Program-made: the position numbers and the translations under genes
The notes under the pieces: generated by a model
Told to the model about the DNA's origin: nothing
Database searches by the model: none
Seen by the model: only the letters and a program-made list of their open reading frames with translations
Assembly: GCF_032884065.1 (NCBI RefSeq)
Contig: NC_088872.1
Location: 6,442,186-6,506,185, forward strand
Direction: 5' to 3'
DNA from: Artemia franciscana
Taxonomy: Eukaryota > Arthropoda > Branchiopoda > Anostraca > Artemiidae
DNA length: 64,000 nucleotides
Shown here: positions 10,313-22,700 of the stretch, piece by piece
How the letters are laid out: the number at the start of each line of letters is the position of its first letter
How positions within the stretch are numbered: position 1 is the first letter of the stretch

Positions 10313-10990
10313 AAGCTAAAACGATCCAGAATGATAAGCTATATGTCCTGGCTGCCGTAAAGCTGTATAACAAAAGCTGGATTTTTTAGTTATGTCTTTA
10401 ATCATTTAAAATACCTTTTAAATTTCACCATGTAATAACCGTTGGGCTTGACTTGAATGAAACAGGTGATTTTCCTTGTGGATCAAGGTGGCGGGGGGGC
10501 TGTAAGAATTCTTTACAGGGTTTTCAACAATGGCAACTCAAATGATGTAATTTTCATTTCAATCCGACCCCGGGCACCGGGTTTTTTGAAACTCCTATAA
10601 ATTTGTTTTTCAACAAACCTTCGCAGTTAAAATTAATCAAAATCATAGTTACCGTTCCTGATCCAAATAGAAGTGTCAATTTTTCTCACTAGACACTTTT
10701 TTTCAAAGAATTTGATAATTTATAGCTACTATGGACCGTGGTTCGTTTTTTACTAAATTGCAATGATCATTTATAATAAAATCAACTCAGATCAGGGACG
10801 CTGCTATATTTTCCAGTCAAACTGGGCAATTCGCACATCTATACACCCAAGACAGTTTTCCACCACATATATACCCAAAATACCTTCCGTGAGTCATTAA
10901 GTTTCTTTATCTACGGGAAATAATCTAAGGTTAAAACATAGAAAATGTAAGCTATCCTGAAGTCATGCAATTGTATTAAAAATGTAAATA
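10313..10990. other. No gene seen
   Basis: Non-repetitive within this window, with a GGCGGGGGGGC patch at 10490 and CCCCGGGCACCGGG at 10569. No coding similarity was recognised. Confidence 0.4.
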
Positions 10991-11416
10991 TTGTTAGCAT
11001 GGACGCTCCGAAAAGAGGTTGAAGATTTGCTAGACGTTTTCCAGAGGAATTGCCAACGGATTGTTCTGGGTACTCGGTTGACTGACAGTATTTTAAACGG
11101 TAGGCTCTACGAAAAGCGTGACTCAATCTCGCTTCCTAGGGATATAATGAGAGAAAGGTTGAGATTGCTAGGGCACGTTCTACGGATGAAAAATGACAGA
11201 TTGCCGAGGATTTCGGAAAAATGTTTAGGGCTAAAGGGAAAGCAGGTCGTCCACGGTGGGAGAAAGTAATAAAGAAAGACCTAAGAGAAATGGCAAATTC
11301 CTGGGAGGGTGTAAAGATGGAGACTCTGAAAAGATTGGGATGGACGAGAAGCGTGCGTAGCTGCATCGGCCTCAGGCGGCTTGGTGCTGTGGTGAGTTTT
11401 TAGTAGTAGTAGTAAT
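10991..11416 (+). pseudogene. LINE ORF2 C-terminal end (RTE/Jockey-like), family L1x
   Basis: The reading starts ..WTLRKEVEDLLDVFQRNCQR, continues with GTRLTDSILNGRLYEK and RLRLLGHVLRMKNDRLPRIS, then after a frameshift near 11215 KGKAGRPRWEKVIKKDLREM and LGWTRSVRSCIG. This is the conserved tail after the reverse transcriptase of non-LTR elements (LGHVLRM; GRPR). The 3' end is TTTTTAGTAGTAGTAGTAAT, a short (TAG)n-type tail. Strongly 5' truncated, as LINE copies usually are. Related ends lie at 17358-18118, 22560-22700 and, reversed, at 25575-25740. Confidence 0.85.
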
Positions 11417-11635
11417 CTGCTCACGCAGATAACAGTATTTAAGCATCACAATATAACTACAAAATGGCATAATTGCCTTACAACAAATTTTTCCAGAAAT
11501 TTGTTTATAGTAAAATATTTGTAAGTTTGACAGCTGCAATGAGGTGATTAATGGAGAGTTTCCCCATCCTGAAGCAATACGATTGTTCTGAACTTTCTAT
11601 TAATTTTTTAAACGTTGGTACCCACTCATGCTTAC

Positions 11636-11826
11636 CGGAGATAATTGAGCTCGGAATACAGAAAACCTTTACAACTTTGTTGTCGGAAGCGATGGCTAGC
11701 CAAAGCCCTTCTTCATTTGATTCTCCATATTGAAGCCATGCGATTGAATTGATATGTTGCCTAAAGGCGACAATGGTTCCTCGATTGCAAAGTGTATCTT
11801 CTGATATTGTATATATAGACACGAAA
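11636..11826 (-). CDS. Gemin5: Gemin5 exon 5 (WD40 repeats)
   Basis: Acceptor TTTATTTCAG ends at 11827 and donor GTAAGC begins at 11635 (minus strand). The 191 bases complete the glycine codon left by exon 4 and read FVSIYTISEDTLCNRGTIVA, FRQHINSIAWLQYG and LWLAIASDNKVVKVFCIPS, ending one base into a codon. In vertebrate Gemin5 the corresponding part continues from GNEDGSIEIF to a QHHKLVNTISW-type blade. No following exon was found in the remaining 11.6 kb on this strand, so the gene probably continues past the left edge of the window. Confidence is high because both phases match. Confidence 0.88.
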
Positions 11827-12390
<564 letters not shown>

Positions 12391-12391
<1 letters not shown>

Positions 12392-13560
12392 TAGCTATTG
12401 GGGGCACTTCGCACCCACCCCAAGCCCCCCCCCCCCCCCCCCCCGCGCGTAAGTCGTTACGCGCCATATTAGTTACGCACCATTGTAGTTGTGTCCCTAT
12501 GTCCCACCTGTGAATATAGATAGATATATACATATATATGTTTATAACTACGTAAAACTTGCGAATATACAACATTCTTTGCTTTCCCATTGTCTGTGCA
12601 TATAAATAGATTGTCAGGTTTACCGACTCTTGAACATGCAACACATAATGGTCCATGGGAAAACAATCCGTATTCAGATCTATACCTCATGATTCTAATG
12701 ATTGCCCTTGAGCTTTGTTGATGGTGATTGCTAATCGACGATTCCCTGTGTCGCCGTCGTCATTTATATATCCCCCTGTGCCCCCCGGCGTCCCCGTTGT
12801 AGTTGTGTCCCTGTGTCCCGGTCGTCATTTATATTCCCTGTGTCCCGGTCGTCATTTGTGTCCCGGTGTCCCAGTCTGTGATTTCTCTTTGAGGGTCCCG
12901 GGCGTCATTTAAATTCCTTGTGTCCCGGTGTCGCGGTCGTCATTTGTGTCCCGGTGTCCCGGTCTGTATATACATTCGTTTTTGAATTGGTCTTTTTTTT
13001 AGGTTTTAGTTTTTTACCTTTTTTTTAGTTTTTTTAGTTATACCTCATGATTCTAATGATTGCCCTTGAGCTTTGTTGATGGTGATTGCTAATCGAACAT
13101 TCCCTGTGTCCCCGTCGTCATTTATATATCCCCCTGTGCCCCCGGCGTCCCCGTTGTAGTTGTGTCCCTGTGTCCCGGTCGTCATTTATATTCCCTGTGT
13201 CCCGGTCGTCATTTGTATCCCGGTGTCCCGGTCTGTATATACATTCGTTTTTGAAATGGTATATGATGAAATAAATTTTTGTATTTTTCCCCTTTTTTTC
13301 TTTTTAGTTTTTTTTTATTTTTATTTTTTTAGTTTTGTTTATCTCCTTTATTTTTCATTTTTTTTTTTTCCTTTTTTTATTTTTTTTTCTTTTTTAGTTT
13401 TTTTAAGTTTTTTAGCTTTTTTGGTTTTTTTATTAGTTTTTTTTTCTTTTTAGTTTTTTTGTAGTTTTTACCCTTTTTTTTAGTTTTTTTAGTTTTTTTT
13501 TACTTATGTCCTGGTCGTCATTTATACTCCCTGTGTCCCGGTCGTCATTTGTGTCCCGGT
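12391..13560 (-). mobile_element. Helitron derivative, copy D (reversed, internally duplicated)
   Basis: On the minus strand this copy ends in CTAG (12391-12394). Going rightwards: a degenerate GC-rich 3' end with a C run of about 18, the helicase C-terminal fragment (about 12540-12735), minisatellite, a T-rich tract, a second start of the helicase fragment (13041-13098) with its own minisatellite and T-rich tract (13270-13507). The doubled module shows unequal exchange or nested insertion. No 5' end is seen. Confidence 0.8.
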
Positions 13561-13564
13561 GCTT

Positions 13565-13571
13565 TTATATA

Positions 13572-13605
<34 letters not shown>
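13565..13605. repeat. (TCTA)n microsatellite between Helitron copies
   Basis: About nine TCTA units joining copy D to the TCTATATATA start of copy E. The repeat may have grown from the Helitron 5' terminus. Confidence 0.9.
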
Positions 13606-13610
<5 letters not shown>

Positions 13611-14394
13611 ATATATAAAAATAAGTTGTCTGTCTGTGGATCTGTGGATCAGGTGACGTCATGTTTCTGTGTCGGCTGACGTCATGAAATGACGACCGAG
13701 ACAGAGGGAATACAAGTGACGACCGGGAACCTCAAAGAGAAATTACAGACTGGGACACCCGGATACAAATCACGACCGGGACACAGGGAATATAAATGAC
13801 GACCGGGACACAGGGACACAACTACAACGGGGACGCCGGGGGCACAGGCGGGATATATAAATGACGACCGGGACACAGGGATTGTTCGAATAGAAATTAC
13901 AGACCGGGACACCGGGACACAAATGACGACCGGGACACCGGGACACAGGGAATATAAATGACGACCGGGACACTCAAAGAGAAATTACAAACTGGGACAC
14001 CGGGACACAAATGACGACCGGGACACAGGGAATATAAATGACGACCGGGACACAGGGACACATCATTAGAATAATGAGGTATAGATCTGAATACGGATTG
14101 TTTTTCCCATGGACAATTATATGTTGCATGTTCAAGAGTCAGTAAACCTGACAATCTATTTATATGCACAGACAATGGGACAGCGAAGAATGTTGTATAT
14201 TCGCATGTTTTACGTAGTTAAAAACATATATTTATATCTATCTCTATTCACAGGTGCGACACAGGGACACAACTACAATGGCGCGTAACTAATATGGCGC
14301 GTAACGACTTACGCGCGCGGGGGGGCTTGGGGGGGCGCGAAGCGCCCCACCAACTAGGTGTTGGGGTGGCGCGAAGCGCCACCCCAACAGCTAG
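13606..14394 (+). mobile_element. Helitron derivative, copy E (N-terminal ORF deleted)
   Basis: Begins TCTATATATATAAAAATAAG and keeps two TGACGTCA sites, but GACGTCATGAAA joins directly to GACGACCGAGACAGAGG, so the small ORF and A-rich tract are deleted. Minisatellite, helicase fragment (with the longer TTTTTCCC run) and 3' hairpin follow, ending with CTAG at 14391-14394. Confidence 0.85.
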
Positions 14395-15132
14395 TATATA
14401 TATAAAAATAAGTTGTCTGTCTGTCTGTCTGTGGATCAGGTGACGTCATGTTTCTGTGTTGACTGACGTCATGAAATTAGTTGTCGTCATTTTTGCTTTG
14501 ACGGTGACGTCATTCAAGATATTTAAGACATTTGTTCACGGAAAAATGTTTAATTGTAAAATGAGGGGACGCCGGGGGCACAGGCGGGATATATAAATGA
14601 CGACCAGGACACAGGGATTGTTCGAATAGAAATTACAGACCGGGACACCGGGACACAAATGACGACCGGGACACCGGGACACAGGGAAAATAAATGACGA
14701 CCGGGACACTCAAAGAGAAATTACAAACTGGGACACCGGGACACAAATGACGACCGGGACACAGGGAATGTAAATGACGACCGGGACACAGGGACACATC
14801 ATTAGAATAATGAGGTATAGATCTGAATACGGATTGTTTTTCCCATGGACAATTATATGTTGCATGTTCAAGAGTCAGTAAACCTGACAATCTATTTATA
14901 TGCACAGACAATGGGACAGCGAAGAATGTTGTATATTAGCATGTTTTACGTAGTTAAAAACATATATTTATATCTATCTCTATTCACAGGTGGGACACAG
15001 GGACACAACTACAATGGCGCGTAACTAATATGGCGCGTAACGACTTACGCGCGCGGGGGGGCTTGGGGGGGGGCGCGAAGCGCCCCACCAACTAGGTGTT
15101 GGGGTGGCGCGAAGCGCCACCCCAATAGCTAG
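14395..15132 (+). mobile_element. Helitron derivative, copy F
   Basis: Directly follows copy E: TATATATATAAAAATAAG, three TGACGTCA sites, then AATGTTTAATTGTAAAATGA joined to the minisatellite at GGGGACGCCGGGG. The second half is nearly identical to copy E. Ends CCCCAATAGCTAG at 15132. Confidence 0.85.
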
Positions 15133-16086
15133 TATATATATATATATATATATGCAAATATATATATATATATATGTTTTTAACTACGTAAAACTTGCGA
15201 ATATACAACATTCTTTGCTTTCCCATTGTCTGTGCATATAAATAGATTGTCAGGCTTACCGACTCTTGAACATGCAACATATAATGGTCCATGGGAAAAC
15301 AATCCGTATTCAGATCTATACCTCATGATTCTAATGATTGCCCTTGAGCTTTGTTGATGGTGATTGCTAATCGACGATTCCCGGTGTCGCGGTCGTCATT
15401 TGTGTCCCGGTGTCCCGGTCTGTATATACATTCGTTTTTGAATTGGTCTTTTTTTAGGTTTTAGTTTTTTACCTTTTTTTTAGTTTTTTTAGTTATACCT
15501 CATGATTCTAACGATTCCCCTTGAGCTTTGTTGATGGTGATTGCTAATCAAACATTCCCTGTGTCCCCGTCGTCATTTATATATCCCCCTGTGCCCCCGG
15601 CGTCCCCGTTGTAGTTGTGTCCCTGTGTCCCGGTCGTCATTTATATTCCCTGTGTCCCGGTCGTCATTTGTATCCCGGTGTCCCGGTCTGTATATACATT
15701 CGTTTTTGAAATGGTATATGATGAAATAAATTTTTGTATTTTTCCCCTTTTTTTCTTTTTAGTTTTTTTTTATTTTTATTTTTTTTAGTTTAGTTTTTCT
15801 CCTTTATTTTTCAGTTTTTCTTTTTTAGTTTTTTTAGTTTTCTAGCTTTTTTAGTTTTTTATTAGTTTTTAGTTTTTTTTCTTTTTAGTTTTTTTTGTAG
15901 TTTTTACCTTTTTTTTTTAGTTTTTTTAGTTTTTTTTTTACTTATGTCCTGGTCGTCATTTATACTCCCTGTGTCCCGGTCGTCATTTGTGTCCCGGTGC
16001 TTTGTTGATGGTGATTGCTAATCGAACATTCCTTGTGTCCCGGTCGCTTTCTCTTTGAGTGTCCCCGTCGTCATTTATATTCCCTA
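15133..16086 (-). mobile_element. Helitron derivative, copy G (reversed, 3' end lost)
   Basis: After a TA stretch, the minus strand shows the helicase fragment (about 15175-15375), minisatellite, T-rich tract, a second helicase start (about 15500-15550), minisatellite, T-rich tract (15735-15950) and more minisatellite. The hairpin/CTAG end is missing. Its module order is the same as in copy D. Confidence 0.75.
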
Positions 16087-17247
16087 CTAGCTGTTGGGGT
16101 GGCGCTTTGCGCCACCCAAACACCTAGTTGGTGGGGGCGCTTCGCGCCCCCCCCCCAAGCCACCCCACGCGCGTAAGTCGTTACGCGCCACATTAGTTAC
16201 GCGCCATTGTAGTTGTGTCCCTATGTCCCACCTGTGAATATAGATAGATATATATACATATGTCTTTAACTACGTAAAACTTGCAAATATACAACATTCT
16301 TTGCTGTCCCATTGTCTGTGCATATAAATAGATTGTCAGGTTTACCGACTCTTGAACATGCAACATATAATGGTCCATGGGAAAACAATCCGTATTCAGA
16401 TCTATACCTCATGATTCTAACGATTGCCCTTGAGCTTTGTTGATGGTGATTGCTAATCGACCATTCCCTGTGTCGCCGTCGTCATTTATATATCCCCCTG
16501 TGCCCCCCAGCGTACCCGTTGTAGTTGTGTCCCTGTGTCCCGGTCGTCATTTATATTCTCTGTGTCCCGGTCGTCATTTGTGTCCCGGTGTCCCAGTCTG
16601 TGATTTCTCTTTGAGTGTCCCGGGCGTCATTTATATTCCTTGTGTCCCGGTGTCCCGGTCGTCATTTGTGTCCCGGTGTCCCGGTCTGTATATACATTCG
16701 TTTTTGAATTGGTCTTTTTTTTAGTTTTTAGTTTTTTACCTTTTTTTAGTTTTTTTAGTTATAACTCATGATTCTAATGATTGCCCTTGAGCTTTGTTGA
16801 TGGTGATTGCTAATCGAACATTCCCTGTGTCCCCATCGTCATTTATATATCCCCCTGTGCCCCCCGTAGTCCCCGTTGTAGTTGTGTCCCTGTGTCCCGG
16901 TCGTCATTTATATTCCCTGTGTCCCGGTCGTCATTTGTATCCCGGTGTCCCGGTCTGTATATACATTCGTTTTTGAAATGGTATATGATGAAATAAATTT
17001 TTGTATTTTTCCCCTTTTTTTCTTTTTAGTTTGTTTTTGGTTTTTACTTTTTTTTGGTTTTTACTTTTTTTTTAGTTTTTTTTCTTTTTTCTTTTTAGTT
17101 TTTTTTTATTTTTATTTTTTTTTAGTTTTGTTTTTCTCCTTTATTTTTCATTTTTTTTCCTTTTTTTATTTTTTTTTCTTTTTCAGTTTTTTTTAGTTTT
17201 TTAGCTTTTTTAGTTTTTTATTAGTTTTTAGTTTGTTTTTTTCTTCT
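16087..17247 (-). mobile_element. Helitron derivative, copy H (reversed)
   Basis: On the minus strand it ends in CTAG (16087-16090) preceded by a GGGTGGCGC-AAA-GCGCCACCCC hairpin. The helicase fragment lies at about 16260-16460; two minisatellite/T-rich modules follow up to 17247. Copies D, G and H share this two-module plan and probably descend from one source. Confidence 0.8.
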
Positions 17248-17299
17248 TCAGACCACTTCACACTCTATTCAAGGGCTATCTGCTTTTTTTGCCCCAGTT

Positions 17300-18118
17300 A
17301 GATTACCGGAACGCATGATTTTTGGAAGCATATCTTCGTTCAGCAAAACATTAGCCGAATGAATCATTTTTTGCAGGTTTTGCGAGCTAATGGCGCCATA
17401 ATAGGCTTGAAAATTAGCGTTAAGAAGACTGAGTTACTTAGACTGTGAATAAATGAAGGTGAAGAGGTGATGTTGGGTAGCGAGAAGATTGATCGAGTGG
17501 ATAGCTTCACTTATTTGGATACCATTAATAAAAGTTAAGATGGTGGATGCAGTGAAGATGTTAAAAATGCAATAGCCAAGGCACAGGGTGTTTTTTCACA
17601 GTTGAAAAAAGTTTGAAAGAATAGGAAGATAAGTCTACGAAACAAGATTAGAATATTGGAAGCTACAGTGATGACTGTGGTCAAGTATAGTTCTGAAACG
17701 TGGGTGCTCCGTAAGACGGAGGAGGATGTAATAGATGTTTTCCAGAGGCATTGTCTACGGATTATTTTAGGTACCCGTCTGACTGACCGCATTTAAAAAA
17801 GTAGGTTGAACGAAAAATGTAGTTCTATCTCGAGAAAGGTTGAGATGGCTAGGATGAGACTGTGGATGAAAGATGATGGATTGTCTAAGATCATCATTCT
17901 CGGCCAACCATCTAAGGCCAAACGAAAAGCAGGTCGTCCCCGAAATGGGTGGGAGGAGGTCGTGAGGAAGGATTTAAGGTAAATCGGAACTTATTGGGGG
18001 GGGTGTAAAGAAGAAGACTTGAAATAGATTGGGATGGGAAAGGAGCATGCGTAGCTGTACTGGCCCCAGGCGGCTTTGTGCTGTAGGGAATTGTTAGGAG
18101 TAATAGTAGTAGCAGTAT
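17300..18118 (+). pseudogene. LINE ORF2 3' part, family L1x
   Basis: Frames interrupted by several stops read NHFLQVLRANGAIIGLKIS, VKKTELLRL, SEKIDRVDSFTYLDTI, SEDVKNAIAKAQGVFSQLKK, KYSSETWVLRKTEEDVIDVF, QRHCLRIILGTRLTDRI and KAKRKAGRPRNGWEEVVRKD. This covers the region from just after the reverse-transcriptase YADD block to the C terminus. It ends near 18118 in an AGTAATAGTAGTAGCAGTA tail like the copy at 11416. Longer but more decayed than that copy. Confidence 0.8.
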
Positions 18119-18347
18119 ATCGTCGTTCAACCTTAAAACGCGAAAGAGCCATCTTCACCTCTATTTATTATAGCCCTAGAAGCGGGGTCAACATATATCT
18201 TTACATACCACTTAAATATATACCACCTTCACTCTGACTGTTTGTAATTTACAGTCCTAACCACTAGGGAAAATAGTTACCACTCGTATTTTTTTTTATC
18301 AAAAGTGCACTTAAACAAATTTCTAGGAAAATGAAGTAACCAATTAC
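18119..18347. other. Intron 4 sequence beside exon 4
   Basis: Holds the GTAATT donor of exon 4 at its right edge (minus strand). Nothing else recognised. Confidence 0.5.
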
Positions 18348-18549
18348 CCTTGATTATTGCCAGTAGCCAGGACTTTGTAGTCATCAGTCCAGCAGAATTC
18401 ACATACCCCTCTAGTCTCGGCCGTCTGCCCATTGCTAGCATCCAGTGGTTTAGGTAGCTCCAATATTGTGTAGCTTTCATCCAAGTTGTCGTCATCATAT
18501 ACAGCTATATCGTTTCCACCGCATGCCCATAAATAGTGCTTCTCAGCTC
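18348..18549 (-). CDS. Gemin5: Gemin5 exon 4 (WD40 repeats)
   Basis: Acceptor TTTTTTCTTAG ends at 18550 and donor GTAATT follows 18348. The 202 bases supply two bases to the codon split with exon 3, then read AEKHYLWACGGNDIAVYDDD, LDESYTILELPKPLDASNGQ, ETRGVCEFCWTDDYKVLATG and NNQG, ending two bases into a glycine codon. This matches the Gemin5 stretch where a blade with YSCGGEG is followed by SWKADGKIMALGNEDG. The donor is the weakest of the gene, but both phases agree with exons 3 and 5. Confidence 0.9.
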
Positions 18550-19059
18550 CTAAGAAAAAACAGAAACCCTTCACTAACCACAAAACTACGAATATAGACA
18601 AATAGGTTCGTAAAAATAAACAAACAATAGTCAACAAAAAAGAACCTACATTATCATATACCCCCGTTACGGGGGTCTCTTAAGGCTTTATGTTTGGAGA
18701 CGCAGGTAACAAAGAGAAAAAAGAATTAAAACAATAAAGCAAGAAAAAGAAAAAATTGACTACCCAGCGATAACCAAGCCAGAGAAAGGTGCCAAGTAAA
18801 TAATACAACACACAATTCCAACTTTGCGCAGAGATATTAACCGAATGAGGGCATTTAAAGAAGTGAATAAAAAAGTATCCAGAAATCAAAATTTGCTTTA
18901 CAGTTTTTTTTGAAAGCACCGTACCAAAAAAGTGACACTTTTTAGCTAACTCAGTTAGAGTATTTGACAGCATTAGAAACAGTCAGGGAATTGAAGTCTG
19001 AATTGACTGAAAGAAATTCGAATATTACCGAAAATCCTATTTATAACTTACCTATTTAC
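18550..19059. other. Intron 3 sequence, no feature
   Basis: Contains a small CCCCCGTTACGGGGG palindrome at 18661-18675. No coding similarity or repeat match seen. Confidence 0.45.
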
Positions 19060-19240
19060 AACTTTAAAAAAAGGAAAAAAAATAAAAAATAAAGGAGAAA
19101 AACAAAACTAAAAAAAAACTAAGAAAAACTAAAAAGGTAAAAACTACAAAAAAACAAAAAAGAAAAAAAAACAAAAAACTAATAAAAAAAGGTAAAAACA
19201 AAAAAAAAACTAAAAAGAAAAAAGGGGAAAAACACAAAAA
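19060..19240 (+). repeat. Isolated Helitron A-rich fragment
   Basis: A-rich phrases such as AAAACTAAAAAAAAACTAAG and AAAGGTAAAAACTACAAAAA, as in the Helitron copies, but without minisatellite or ends. It is followed by a match to the ATTTCATCAT region next to the T-rich tract of copies D, G and H. Confidence 0.6.
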
Positions 19241-19635
19241 TGTATTTCATCATTTATTACCTAAATAACTAGCAGCCTGCTTTGTCTTTTACCGGACTTT
19301 TATTTAAACTAGATCAAAACTAAAAATATGTATTTAAGAAAACACAGGATTCGACTAACTAGTGAGAGAATATGATAAACGACACGAAAACATATGAAAA
19401 TTTAAAAATCTTAGATGAGGAACATGGCAGAGCAATTGTTTTTATTTTATTTTCTATTTTCTCTCATTTTTTCTTCTTTTCTAGTTTTACTTGTATTTTA
19501 CTGAAAGTAAAATAGTTTTTGAAAAGTTTTTCTGCTTCCATCACAACATTAAAAAATAAATACTGCTCAAACTTTTAGGTAAGATAAAAAAAATACGACA
19601 TTAGACTTTGCAGTCCCTACCGGCAGTGCTAAAAT
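19241..19635. other. Intron 3 sequence, no feature
   Basis: AT-rich; nothing recognised. Confidence 0.4.
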
Positions 19636-19870
19636 CCCTTTCATAGCCCTTTAGCCTGGAAGTAAGATGGGGGTTGGGGGCCAGCCATCCTGCGCTTTCG
19701 CACACCCTTCTTGCTTATCTTCTCCAAGTTTCTCCATGTAACCATTTAGAGCTGGGTTAGCTCAATCTGAGCTTAAAGAGTCACCCCACATACAACTCCG
19801 TCCTAACGGACACAGGATTTCAAATCTAATGGGCTAATCAGACGGCTAGAACGGCTTCGAGCAATTAATT
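19636..19870 (-). mobile_element. SINE remnant, family S2
   Basis: The block TTTCTCCATGTAACCATTTA GAGCTGGGTT aligns with TTTCTCCAATTACTCATTTA GAGGTGGGTC at 55190, and both end in (A)GGACGGCTT/GAACGGCTT. The tRNA-like end at the right is decayed: the B-box region reads GATTTCAAATC instead of GATTCGAAC. It is an older copy of the SINE described at 55075-55350. Confidence 0.5.
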
Positions 19871-20359
19871 TATAGGACCTAGTTCTCAAGAAATCTCAAA
19901 GCGTATACAATTCTCCAAGTCTAACCACATATTTATACCATTTTACATTTTTCAAATGGTGACCCAAGCCACTCATACAAGTCTTACTTCCATGCTTGGC
20001 TGTAGCCTAGGCCTTCCAAGGTTGAAATGCCGGTTATAGATTTTTTTTTTTTGAGTAGACAAACCAACATTTATAACACCGATCCACTCTGTAATAACAT
20101 GTTCTTGAAATACATTTGGAAGCCTGAAAGTATGGAGTTTTGTTAATAAGAGCCTATCTTTGTAACACTGTGCTATGAATAGATAATCTTATCTTCATTG
20201 ATGGATCAAAGGTCGTATCTTTATAAATTACATCAAATATTTAGTGAAGCATTTACATGCTTCTCCTGATGCTACGAATTTACTCATACCAGAGAAGCAT
20301 GATGCTTACCTTTATCCAAATGTCATAAACTATGCCAAGAAGCAAGGGGGCATACTGCT

Positions 20360-20700
20360 GACAATACCAGCCCTTTTGATATCTCTGTCTCTGATATCAT
20401 ACTTGCTGACAATACAATGACAATCAAATGACAATATGATATCATATCAAATGACAATTGATGAATATGATATATATCAAATGACAATTTGATATCATAC
20501 TGCTGACAATACCAGTCCATTTGATATCTCTGTCTCTGATATCATACTTGCTGACAATACAATGACAATCATGACAATCAAATGACAATATGATATCATA
20601 TCAAATGACAATTGATGAATATGATATATATCAAATGACAATTTGATATCATACTGCTGACAATACATGCAACCATTTGATATCTCTGTCTCTGACCCAC
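20360..20700. repeat. Tandem repeat rich in TGATATCA palindromes
   Basis: Three starts of a ~150-160 base unit beginning at or near TTTGATATCTCTGTCTCTGA (about 20374, 20519, 20676). The units contain CAAATGACAAT and ATGATATCATA in both orientations, so single strands could fold. The long frames on the minus strand only reflect this repeat. Confidence 0.8.
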
Positions 20701-22110
20701 CCAGTGTCACTACAACCAATCCATTGATATGTGTATGGTCAACAATTCTAGAAGAACTGTCACCATTCACATCGCAGCTGGGTTGGTAAGAAAACCTTTT
20801 CCCTGAGCTTTCATACCATAATTTTTCCAAAAGGGATTTGGAAGGTATATCCCCTTTCAATCCAGATTGTTTTGATAATGAAGATCTGTGCTCTTAAATG
20901 CAGACCAACCAAATGTTTTTTAGCCCATGAAACTGGTGGAAAATTGCCAAGCTCATCAGAGGTTCTAACTCCAGACCATCCCTACCTGCAGTGCCATCCT
21001 CTCACCCAATGCTTTCAGTAAGCTCTGTGATCTTGCAGCCATTATTAAATAGGATAATCACACCTTAGCAAGTACAGGTACATCCAAGCACCACCAAGAA
21101 TACTAAATACTTCAAGGAAGAAAGGAGGGCAGAACAAAAGTGCTCATTGATACATCAGTGATGGCCAAAACTGAAGCTGCTTTTACTACAGGTGAGGCAA
21201 AGAAGAGGTGGAAAAGAAAAAATGAAGCAACAAAAGCAAGCAAAACAAAGAAGCAGGCTGTGAAGAAATTAGGTGAGAAGATAGCACTGAGGGTGAAAAT
21301 GAAAAAAGGTTCAGACTTTGATTGTTTGTGGCATCTCAGACTTAGATGAACTTAGAATCAAGAATTTGAACTTAGATCTAATCTAAGAATTAGATCTATT
21401 CTTATCTAATTAGAATTCTCTAATTATCTCTTCTTATCTAATTATATTCTCTAATTATGGAATTCTTATCTAATCTATCTCTTCTAATTAGAATTAGATG
21501 AACTTAGAGCTTAGAATTTGAACTTAGTTTTGAGGGTCATTAGGGAGGTTTGAGGGTCATCTATGAGGGTCATTAGGGAGAGGTAGATTCTACTGCAGAG
21601 GTTAGTGTGATGACTGAGTGGTGGGAGAAGCAATGTGTGAAAGTGGCAGCCGGATCATATCTACTACATGAAAGGGGATTCAGGGTAAAAACCTCCGGCA
21701 CTTGGACAGTGTGTGAACTTGGACAAATATTTTGACTTAAATGCATCTTGCCTAAACAAGGACAACAGGTTCTTAATCTTGGACCTGATGCAGATATTTG
21801 GGATTGCCTGACTACAATCTTATAGCCAACTCTATTTAAATACGATTACTCTCTTTCTTAACCCATGTCAGCGATTGAATCTGTCCATGATTGAGATACT
21901 TTAATTTTAAGATCTTTGTCCCTTCCTTCAAATATTAGACTCAAGCTGAAAATTTGCAATTACAGTTAGGTCTCTACTATTAACTGTCTGTCCATTTAAA
22001 ATAGTTACCATTGTGAAATACTTATCAAGAAAATTTAGACAGAGTAAGCAGAGAAAAATTAATTTTCAAGGTGGTATAACAGATATAATGGCGTGTTAAT
22101 AAATTGAGAG
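20701..22110. other. Intron 3 sequence with a Lys-rich ORF and TAATTAGAATTC cluster
   Basis: A 69-codon plus-strand frame (21140-21349) reads EAKKRWKRKNEATKASKTKK; it is low complexity and not assigned to a gene. At 21330-21530 TCTAATTAGAATT, GAACTTAGA and TTATCTAATTA recur in direct and inverted order. At 21535-21580 GAGGGTCATTAGGGAG repeats. No gene is supported. Confidence 0.4.
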
Positions 22111-22125
22111 GGAGTAGTCAATCAG

Positions 22126-22700
22126 GACTTATCCCAGTTAAAGATAGGAACAGGGCCTCAACTAGATGTAAGGAAAGAGTTAAAGAGAGATGAGCAGAAC
22201 ATTTTGAGAATGTGCTGAACCACGATAGAGTTAGAGGAAAAGATATAGAGGAAAATGAAAAAGTTTGTGATACCTTGGATGTGATAGAAGATTTGTTTTG
22301 TAAGGAAGAATTAGCAACAGTACTAAAAGGGTTAAAAAATAATAAGGCACCAGGTGCTAATACTGTGGTAAATGAGTTTCTTAAATATGGTGGCCCTGAG
22401 TTTGGAAAAAAGTTACTGATGATTATAGACATGATTTTAAAAAGGGGAAGTACCTAGCGATTTTAGGAAAACCCTAATTAAACTACTGTATCAGAAAGGT
22501 GATAAGAGTGAGTGTCGTAATTATTGAGGCATTAAACTAGTCTCTTTAGGTAGCAAATTAATATAGAAATGGGAACTTCCTGGGAGGGTCTAAAGAGAGA
22601 GGCGTTGAATAGATTTGGATGGAGGAGGAGCGTGCGTAGCTTTGTTGGCCACAAGCAGCTTGGTGCTGCGGTGAGTTGTTAGTAATAGTAGTAATAGCAT
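22126..22700 (+). pseudogene. LINE ORF2 fragment with internal deletion, family L1x
   Basis: Reads KDRNRASTRCKERVKER, a stop where Trp is expected, AEHFENVLNHDRV, EELATVLKGLKNNKAPGANT, VVNEFLKYGG and after a shift GIKLVSLGSKL: the start of the reverse-transcriptase domain (NKAPG..; GI.LVS). At about 22556 the sequence jumps to the C-terminal end (GRV.REALNRFGWRRSVRSF) and the GTTAGTAATAGTAGTAATAG tail. The catalytic core between these parts is deleted. Confidence 0.85.

Noticed and set aside
13160..13453. Phe-rich membrane-like ORFs (also 601-990 and 16882-17196)
   Set aside because: They translate the T-rich strand of the Helitron A-rich tract, not a transmembrane protein.
21140..21349. Lys-rich 69-codon ORF as a gene
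   Set aside because: Low complexity, no domain, and no splice or promoter context.
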